A stretch of DNA of 6,744 nucleotides from an uncultured Bacillota bacterium (GTDB lineage: Bacteria > Bacillota > Sulfobacillia > UBA995 > UBA9673), in contig CALMHV010000109.1 in assembly GCA_937863905.1 (NCBI GenBank), forward strand, positions 1 through 6,744, in the 5' to 3' direction. Of the stretch, positions 1 to 3,541 are shown piece by piece. The notes under the pieces were generated by a model. The model searched no databases, was not told the DNA's origin, and worked only from the letters and a program-made list of their open reading frames with translations. Within the stretch, counting starts at the first letter, position 1; the number at the start of each line of letters is the position of its first letter. A program made the translations under genes and the position numbers.

Positions 1-2
1 CT

Positions 3-554
3 CGGTCCAAAGGAGCCAAAGGCTGCCCGGACCTCTGGCGTATTGACGTCGCCACCGTCGAAGACTGGGTTCTGGCCAAGATTCGCGACCTCTATACGGA
101 CCCACCGGCTAGGAAGGCGGCCGTCGCCGCCGTTCTGGCCAGACTCGCCGAAGCCCCGGCCGACTACAACTGCGCCATAAAGGACCTCGAAGACCGCAGC
201 AAGGAACTGGCCCAGCAGCAGCGGCGCCTGGTCGACTCCATCAAGGCCGGCATCCCGGCCGCCCTTCTTAGGGACGAAGCGACCCGCCTTGACGAAGAGC
301 TGGCCCGCAACGACCGCGACCTGCGCGCCCTGAAGGCAAACCCACCCGCCAGCCTCCAGACCACGGCGCGAGAGGTCGAGGAGTTCCTCACCAGCTTCGA
401 GGACGTCTTCGCCGCCGGCAAGCCCGCCCAGAGGAAACGCCTGGTCCGGACCTTCATCCATCACCTCGAATTGGACCCGAAAAAGCAGGAGGTCCGCGCC
501 CATTTCTACGCGGACCTCCAGGTGCAAAGTCTTGGTGTCCGGAGGGGGACTTGA
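3..554 (+). CDS. Large serine recombinase (site-specific integrase), C-terminal part, 5' truncated by window edge
   Basis: An open frame of 183 sense codons enters from the left edge and ends at TGA 552-554. It has no internal Met. It begins at what looks like the end of a recombinase zinc ribbon ([14 protein letters not shown]), followed by the usual linker helix ([16 protein letters not shown]). A long charged coiled coil spans roughly fragment residues 54-112 ([17 protein letters not shown], then [17 protein letters not shown]). The tail has the family's closing pattern, an R-x-F-I-x-x-L-E-L-D-P strand followed by VRAHFY. In this family the N-terminal resolvase domain carries the catalytic serine; that part lies outside the window. 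These enzymes integrate and excise phages and conjugative elements. The last seven residues (LGVRRGT) and the stop are read from the antisense strand of the tRNA-Leu(GAG) 3' end, so the element most likely extends to the left with its boundary here. Whether the N-terminal half is intact is unknown. Confidence 0.82.
   Translation, partial: RSKGAKGCPDLWRIDVATVEDWVLAKIRDLYTDPPARKAAVAAVLARLAEAPADYNCAIKDLEDRSKELAQQQRRLVDSIKAGIPAALLRDEATRLDEELARNDRDLRALKANPPASLQTTAREVEEFLTSFEDVFAAGKPAQRKRLVRTFIHHLELDPKKQEVRAHFYADLQVQSLGVRRGT
480..519 (-). terminator. Intrinsic terminator of the tRNA-Leu pair, embedded antisense in the recombinase gene
   Basis: A perfect 11-bp inverted repeat (GGAGGTCCGCG at 488-498 with CGCGGACCTCC at 509-519) encloses a 10-nt loop. 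On the minus strand it is followed by TGC and a run of five T (480-484). The stem begins 13 nt after the CCA end of tRNA-Leu(GAG), the expected place for the terminator of the tRNA transcript. On the plus strand no T-run follows, so it would act mainly right to left. The same bases encode the recombinase residues around [11 protein letters not shown]. Confidence 0.8.
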
Positions 555-617
555 ACCCCCACGGGTTACCCCATACGCCCCTCAAACGTACGCGTCTGCC
601 AGTTCCGCCATCCGGAC
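533..617 (-). tRNA. tRNA-Leu (anticodon GAG)
   Basis: On the minus strand the gene starts at G617 and ends with an encoded CCA at 535-533. The 7-bp acceptor stem is GTCCGGA (617-611) with TCCGGAC (543-537), and the discriminator is A (536), as expected for leucine. The anticodon stem TACGT/GCGTA encloses the loop TTGAGGG, with anticodon GAG at 583-581. A long variable arm (TGGG-GTAA-CCCG) marks it as class II. The T arm is GGGGG-TTCAAGT-CCCCC. It decodes CUC and, by wobble, CUU. Its 3' end overlaps the last 22 nt of the convergent recombinase frame. Confidence 0.96.
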
Positions 618-632
618 ATTCGTTTTCAAAAG

Positions 633-720
633 TGGTGCCGAAGGTGGGATTTGAACCCACATGAGCGCTAGGCCCACGGCGCCCTGAACACCGCGTGTCT
701 GCCAGTTCCACCACTTCGGC
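633..720 (-). tRNA. tRNA-Leu (anticodon CAG)
   Basis: On the minus strand the gene starts at G720 and ends with an encoded CCA at 635-633. The acceptor stem GCCGAAG (720-714) pairs with CTTCGGC (643-637), and the discriminator is A. The anticodon stem CGGTG/CGCCG encloses TTCAGGG, with anticodon CAG at 686-684. The variable arm is long (TGGGC-CTAGC-GCTCA). The T arm is GTGGG-TTCAAAT-CCCAC. It decodes CUG, a favoured leucine codon in a high-GC genome. It is the first gene of a two-tRNA transcript, with a 15-nt spacer to tRNA-Leu(GAG). Confidence 0.96.
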
Positions 721-736
721 ACAAACTGCGTTACTA

Positions 737-766
737 ACTATAGCACACGAAATGCGAGGCTATCAA
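737..766 (-). promoter_or_regulatory. Sigma-70-type promoter for the two leucine tRNAs
   Basis: On the minus strand a TTGATA -35 box (766-761) and a TATAGT -10 box (742-737) are separated by 18 bp. Transcription would start near 730, about 10 nt before the mature 5' end of tRNA-Leu(CAG). The -35 box starts one base after the TGA stop of the lytic transglycosylase gene, so no spare sequence lies between the genes. Confidence 0.8.
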
Positions 767-767
767 C

Positions 768-1448
768 TCACGGCGAGGTCGATTCGGCCGGTACGGAGGC
801 CGGCGCCGTCTCGCTGCCGTAGAGTTCGCGGTAGCGTTGCAGCGCCCGCAAGACGCCCTTCACGTAGCCGCGCGTCTCTTTGATTCTGATTTCGGTCACG
901 GGGAAATCCTCACTCACCACCGGACCGGGCCAGATAGCGAGTTCGGCGGCTGGATTCGGCGTGAGATTGACCTTGTTGTTCTCCGCCCAGGTCTTCACCT
1001 GGCCCCGCCCGGCGTTGTAGGCCGCCGTCACCAGGACGATCTTGCCGGCGAACTCGCGCCGCAACTCCGCCAGGTACCAGGTGCCGATCATGATGTTGGT
1101 GGCCGGTTCGTGGAGCATGTCCGGGTGGAAGCCGGCGAAGCCCATCTTCTCCGCCACCCAGCGCCCGGTGTCCGGCATCACCTGCATCAGGCCGATGGCC
1201 CCCTTGTTGGAGATGGCCCCCGGATTGAAGCGGCTTTCGTTCTTGATGATCGCCGCCACGTAGAGCGGGTCGAGGTTGTTCTGCTGGGCGTAGGTGACGA
1301 TTTCGTCGCGATAGCGGAAGGGGTAGAGGCGGTGCTCGATGGAGTGACGGCCCCACCACGCCATGACGAGGACCGCCGTCAGAACGGTGGCCGCGGCCAT
1401 CCAGACTCTCGGGTTGGAGCGCAGGCGCTGCCAGATGTTTTCGAGCAT
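768..1448 (-). CDS. Membrane-anchored lytic murein transglycosylase (SLT domain, GH23-type)
   Basis: This 226-residue protein cleaves the MurNAc-GlcNAc bond of peptidoglycan non-hydrolytically, giving 1,6-anhydromuropeptides. A single hydrophobic segment at about residues 15-32 (VWMAAATVLTAVLVMAWW) should anchor it in the membrane with the catalytic domain outside. The SLT domain spans about 45-205. It holds the catalytic glutamate E71 in IIKNESRFNPGA, the GAIGLMQVMPDTG motif at 83-95, AYNAG at 143-147 and ETRGYV at 191-196. The size and layout match the short YjbJ/Slt-like transglycosylases often found beside coaE in Clostridia. The ATG at 1448 is the first possible start after the coaE stop (no ATG, GTG or TTG in the 27 codons between), but no clear ribosome site precedes it. 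It lies 81 nt downstream of coaE and is probably cotranscribed. The C-terminal tail beyond about residue 213 is Ala/Ser/Pro-rich. Confidence 0.93.
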   Translation of the reverse strand: MLENIWQRLRSNPRVWMAAATVLTAVLVMAWWGRHSIEHRLYPFRYRDEIVTYAQQNNLDPLYVAAIIKNESRFNPGAISNKGAIGLMQVMPDTGRWVAEKMGFAGFHPDMLHEPATNIMIGTWYLAELRREFAGKIVLVTAAYNAGRGQVKTWAENNKVNLTPNPAAELAIWPGPVVSEDFPVTEIRIKETRGYVKGVLRALQRYRELYGSETAPASVPAESTSP

Positions 1449-1529
1449 TCTGGGCGATAGTGTATCGGCGGCCTTGTCGGATGATGCTGTCGCGGCGGCT
1501 GGTATTGGTTTGCTGGGGAGCCAGCCGGG

Positions 1530-2162
1530 TCAGGTCGACGCCCGGCGGACGGCCTCCTGCCAGAGCTTCTTGACGAGGCGGCGCGTCTCGCGCACGGGGC
1601 CGGTGTTGTCGATGACGACATCGGCGTACCGGGTCTTCTTGGCGAGCGGCATTTGCGCGTTGATTCGATTCAAAGCCTGTTCCAGGCCGAAGTGGTCGCG
1701 GGCCATCAGGCGCTGGCGCTGCGTTCCCTGGTCGACGACGACGAGCCAGACCTCGTCGACCATCCCCACCATCCCGGCCTCGATGAGGAGCGGGGCGTCG
1801 ATGACCACCACGGGGCAGGGCGGGGGGCCCGCGCCGGGCTCGGACGCCCGCCGCGCCAGCCGGTCCAACTCGACCCGGATGGCTTGGAGGACCCGGGGGT
1901 GGGTTATCTCGTTCAAGCGCCGGACCGCGTCGGGGTTGCCGAACACCAGGTCACCGAGCTTGCGCCGGTCGATGGTCCGGTCGGGCAGGAGGATGTCGGG
2001 ACCGAAGGCCTCGACCAGTTCGCGCCAGGCGGCCGTGTCCGCGCGAACCGCATCCTTGGCCACGAGATCGGCGTCGATGACGGGGGCGCCCAGCTCCCGC
2101 AGGACCAGGGAGACGGTCGACTTCCCGCTGGCGATACCACCCGTGAGCCCGATGATGTGCAC
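1530..2162 (-). CDS. coaE: Dephospho-CoA kinase
   Basis: This cytoplasmic enzyme phosphorylates the 3'-hydroxyl of dephospho-CoA with ATP, the last step of coenzyme A synthesis. The 210-residue product starts with the family's P-loop (GLTGGIASGKST, residues 5-16), followed by VIDAD (28-32), the NEITHPR segment (84-90), DAPLLIE (122-128) and a late RINAQMP segment (166-172) in the lid/CoA-binding region. Length is normal apart from a small Gly/Pro-rich insertion at about 106-117 (ASEPGAGPPPCP). The start is GTG at 2162-2160, set by a perfect AGGAGG (2175-2170) with a 7-nt spacer. It sits between the small gene at 2294-2524 and the transglycosylase gene. Confidence 0.97.
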   Translation of the reverse strand: MHIIGLTGGIASGKSTVSLVLRELGAPVIDADLVAKDAVRADTAAWRELVEAFGPDILLPDRTIDRRKLGDLVFGNPDAVRRLNEITHPRVLQAIRVELDRLARRASEPGAGPPPCPVVVIDAPLLIEAGMVGMVDEVWLVVVDQGTQRQRLMARDHFGLEQALNRINAQMPLAKKTRYADVVIDNTGPVRETRRLVKKLWQEAVRRAST

Positions 2163-2169
2163 CGAGAGT

Positions 2170-2175
2170 CCTCCT
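2170..2175 (-). promoter_or_regulatory. Ribosome binding site of coaE
   Basis: AGGAGG on the minus strand lies 7 nt before the GTG at 2162. It decides the non-ATG start, which also gives the MHIIGLTGG N-terminus expected for the family. Confidence 0.85.
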
Positions 2176-2232
2176 GGCGACGGCTTTTCCTGATTCTACA
2201 ACCGTCCCCCGGCAGGGTCAACGGAATCAACA

Positions 2233-2285
2233 GCGGCCACCTTCGCTGGTGGCCGCCGGTGGTTTCAGCTCCCCGATGTGGAGCT
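2233..2285 (-). other. Two tandem stem-loops between the small gene and coaE
   Basis: GCGGCCACC (2233-2241) and GGTGGCCGC (2248-2256) form a perfect 9-bp stem with a 6-nt loop. Just upstream in the minus-strand transcript, AGCTCC (2267-2272) and GGAGCT (2280-2285) can form a 6-bp stem. Both lie after the stop of the small gene and before the coaE ribosome site. No convincing T-run follows the strong stem on the minus strand (TGTTGATTCC), so it looks more like an attenuating or mRNA-processing/stabilising structure than a classical terminator. Function is not established. Confidence 0.5.
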
Positions 2286-2293
2286 ATCCCGAC

Positions 2294-2524
2294 CTAGGTT
2301 CCCGCCTCCCGGAGTTCCTGGGTGGCGGTGTCGATCCGCTGGCCCTCGAGCTTCTCAAGGGCGGTGTCGCGCAGATCCTTCTCCGAGGAGACCTCCAGCA
2401 GCCACTTGCCGCTGGGCAGGGGACGCATCTCTATTTCTCCGGTGACTCCGAACTTGCCGACGAGCCGCCGGGCGCCCTGCCGAAGGGCTTCCTCGGTGTC
2501 GAAAACCATGGCGAAGGATTGCAC
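2294..2524 (-). CDS. Small conserved-looking protein of unknown function (76 aa)
   Basis: I do not recognise this protein. It is 76 residues long, starting at GTG 2524-2522 as (V/M)QSFAMVFDTEEALRQGA and ending ...TQELREAGT before TAG 2294-2296. A GTG four codons upstream (2536) overlaps the ribosome site itself, GGGAGGT at 2541-2535, so the later GTG is preferred. It has no signal peptide, membrane segment or cysteine pair and is rich in charged residues, so it is probably cytoplasmic. The likely order of secondary structure (strand SFAMVF, helix EEALRQGARRLVGKF, strand GEIEMRP, strand KWLLEVS, helix KDLRDTALEKL, short strand) resembles a beta-alpha-beta-beta-alpha-beta ferredoxin-like fold. 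That is inference. It is the first gene behind its own strong promoter and is followed by coaE. Its clear ribosome site, promoter and codon-like composition support a real gene. Confidence 0.75.
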   Translation of the reverse strand: MQSFAMVFDTEEALRQGARRLVGKFGVTGEIEMRPLPSGKWLLEVSSEKDLRDTALEKLEGQRIDTATQELREAGT

Positions 2525-2534
2525 GGGCCGACAC

Positions 2535-2541
2535 ACCTCCC
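2535..2541 (-). promoter_or_regulatory. Ribosome binding site of the small gene
   Basis: GGGAGGT on the minus strand lies 10 nt before the GTG at 2524. Because the upstream GTG at 2536 lies within this element, the site argues for the 2524 start. Confidence 0.65.
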
Positions 2542-2592
2542 ATCAAAGTGACCCCTCCCGACCAAGCAGTCGGAGGCATCGATTATGGGGTT

Positions 2593-2622
2593 ATTATACC
2601 AGATACGAGGGATTTCAGTCAA
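2593..2622 (-). promoter_or_regulatory. Near-consensus sigma-70-type promoter overlapping the mutM stop codon
   Basis: On the minus strand TTGACT (2622-2617) is followed after 18 bp by a perfect TATAAT (2598-2593). Transcription would start near 2586, giving a leader of about 60 nt before the small gene. The -35 box overlaps the last codons and TGA of mutM (TTT GAC TGA). The leader contains a small stem, CCGAC/GTCGG (2558-2573), upstream of the ribosome site. This promoter should allow the small gene, coaE and the transglycosylase to be expressed independently of polA-mutM. Confidence 0.85.
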
Positions 2623-3523
2623 ACGTCTGTTCGGGTGTGGGCGACTGGCATTCCGGGCAGAAGTGCGCGCTCCGGCCACCGATGACGAGGCGCTGGATGG
2701 ACGCGCCGCAGCGCGGGCAGGCCTCGCCCTTCCGGCCGTAGACCTGGAGGCGTTGGGCGAACTCGCCGCGCTGCCCCTCGCCGTCGACGTAGTCGCGGAT
2801 CGACGTGCCCCTCAGCCCGACGGCCTCGGCGATGATGGCGTGGATGGCCTCAAACAGGGCCCGGGCCTCCTCGTCCGTGATGGTCGAGGCCCGACGCAGC
2901 GGATGGATGCGGGCCCGGAAGAGGGACTCGTCGGCGTAGATGTTGCCGAGACCGGCCAGGAAGGCCTGGTCGAGGAGGAGCGGCTTGACGCGGGCGCCCC
3001 GGCGGGCGAGCTTGGCCCGGAAGGTTTCGTAGTCGAGGGTGGGCGCCGCACCATCGCGCCCCAACGGCTCGGGTCCCAGGTTGGCCATCGTCGCGAGGGC
3101 GCGCCGCAGCACCGGGTCGTCCGGGTCACCCGCCGGGAAGTAGACGCGGCCGAAATGCCGGAGGTCGAGGAAGCGCAGCTCGTGGCCGTCGTCCAGGTGG
3201 AAGACGACGTGGGTGTGCTTGGTCCGGGTCGGGCCGAGGTCGGTCTCCGGAAGGCACCAAACGAGCTGGCCGGCCATCTTGAGGTGGATGACGATGTCGC
3301 CGGGAAGGGCGGCCGTCGCCGCCTCCCCTAGCCCGAGGCCCAGGTACTTGCCGCGCCGGCCGACGGAGGCGATGGTGGCCCCCTCGACGGCTCGCCGGAA
3401 GGCCTCGGGCGTGGCCCCGACGATGAACTTGGGGGTCCTGACCTCGACCCGCTCGATGGTCCGGCCGACCAGGCGCGGCGCCAGGGTCCGTCTGATGGTC
3501 TCCACTTCGGGTAGCTCAGGCAT
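2615..3523 (-). CDS. mutM: Formamidopyrimidine-DNA glycosylase / AP lyase
   Basis: This bifunctional base-excision repair enzyme removes 8-oxoguanine and Fapy lesions and nicks the abasic site by beta,delta-elimination. The 302-residue product begins MPELPEVETIRR. After Met removal the N-terminal proline is the Schiff-base nucleophile, and the following glutamate (E3 here) is the other catalytic residue. The conserved lysine lies at K59 in GRRGKYL. The helix-two-turn-helix covers about 182-208 (FLAGLGNIYADESLF). The C-terminal zinc finger has C269-x2-C272 and C289-x2-C292, around the conserved GGRSAHFCPEC. All key residues are present. Length is slightly above the usual 270-290. The ATG is fixed by the catalytic Pro. 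The ribosome site is weak (AAGGGA, 13 nt upstream, overlapping the polA stop). The 18-nt spacing to polA suggests cotranscription. Confidence 0.98.
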   Translation of the reverse strand: MPELPEVETIRRTLAPRLVGRTIERVEVRTPKFIVGATPEAFRRAVEGATIASVGRRGKYLGLGLGEAATAALPGDIVIHLKMAGQLVWCLPETDLGPTRTKHTHVVFHLDDGHELRFLDLRHFGRVYFPAGDPDDPVLRRALATMANLGPEPLGRDGAAPTLDYETFRAKLARRGARVKPLLLDQAFLAGLGNIYADESLFRARIHPLRRASTITDEEARALFEAIHAIIAEAVGLRGTSIRDYVDGEGQRGEFAQRLQVYGRKGEACPRCGASIQRLVIGGRSAHFCPECQSPTPEQTFD

Positions 3524-3541
3524 TGCGGCGTCGCGGTCCCT

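Noticed and set aside
488..519. Palindrome at the recombinase end read as a serine integrase attachment site
   Set aside because: The stem is too perfect and has a T5 tail right after the tRNA, which fits an intrinsic terminator better; attachment-site function cannot be excluded without the other element end.
837..1460. 207-codon plus-strand open frame opposite the transglycosylase gene
   Set aside because: It is a shadow of a gene with intact catalytic motifs; its composition (His/Val/Gly/Asp-rich, low-complexity) is typical of antisense frames in GC-rich DNA, and it shows no motif or ribosome site.
1363..2297. Plus-strand open frames of 276 and 214 codons opposite coaE
   Set aside because: They mirror the coaE coding strand; the Arg/Ser-rich and Asp/Gly-rich translations match no family, and coaE motifs are complete on the minus strand.
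2534..2536. Upstream GTG start for the small gene
   Set aside because: This codon lies inside the GGGAGGT ribosome site, so it cannot be initiated from it.
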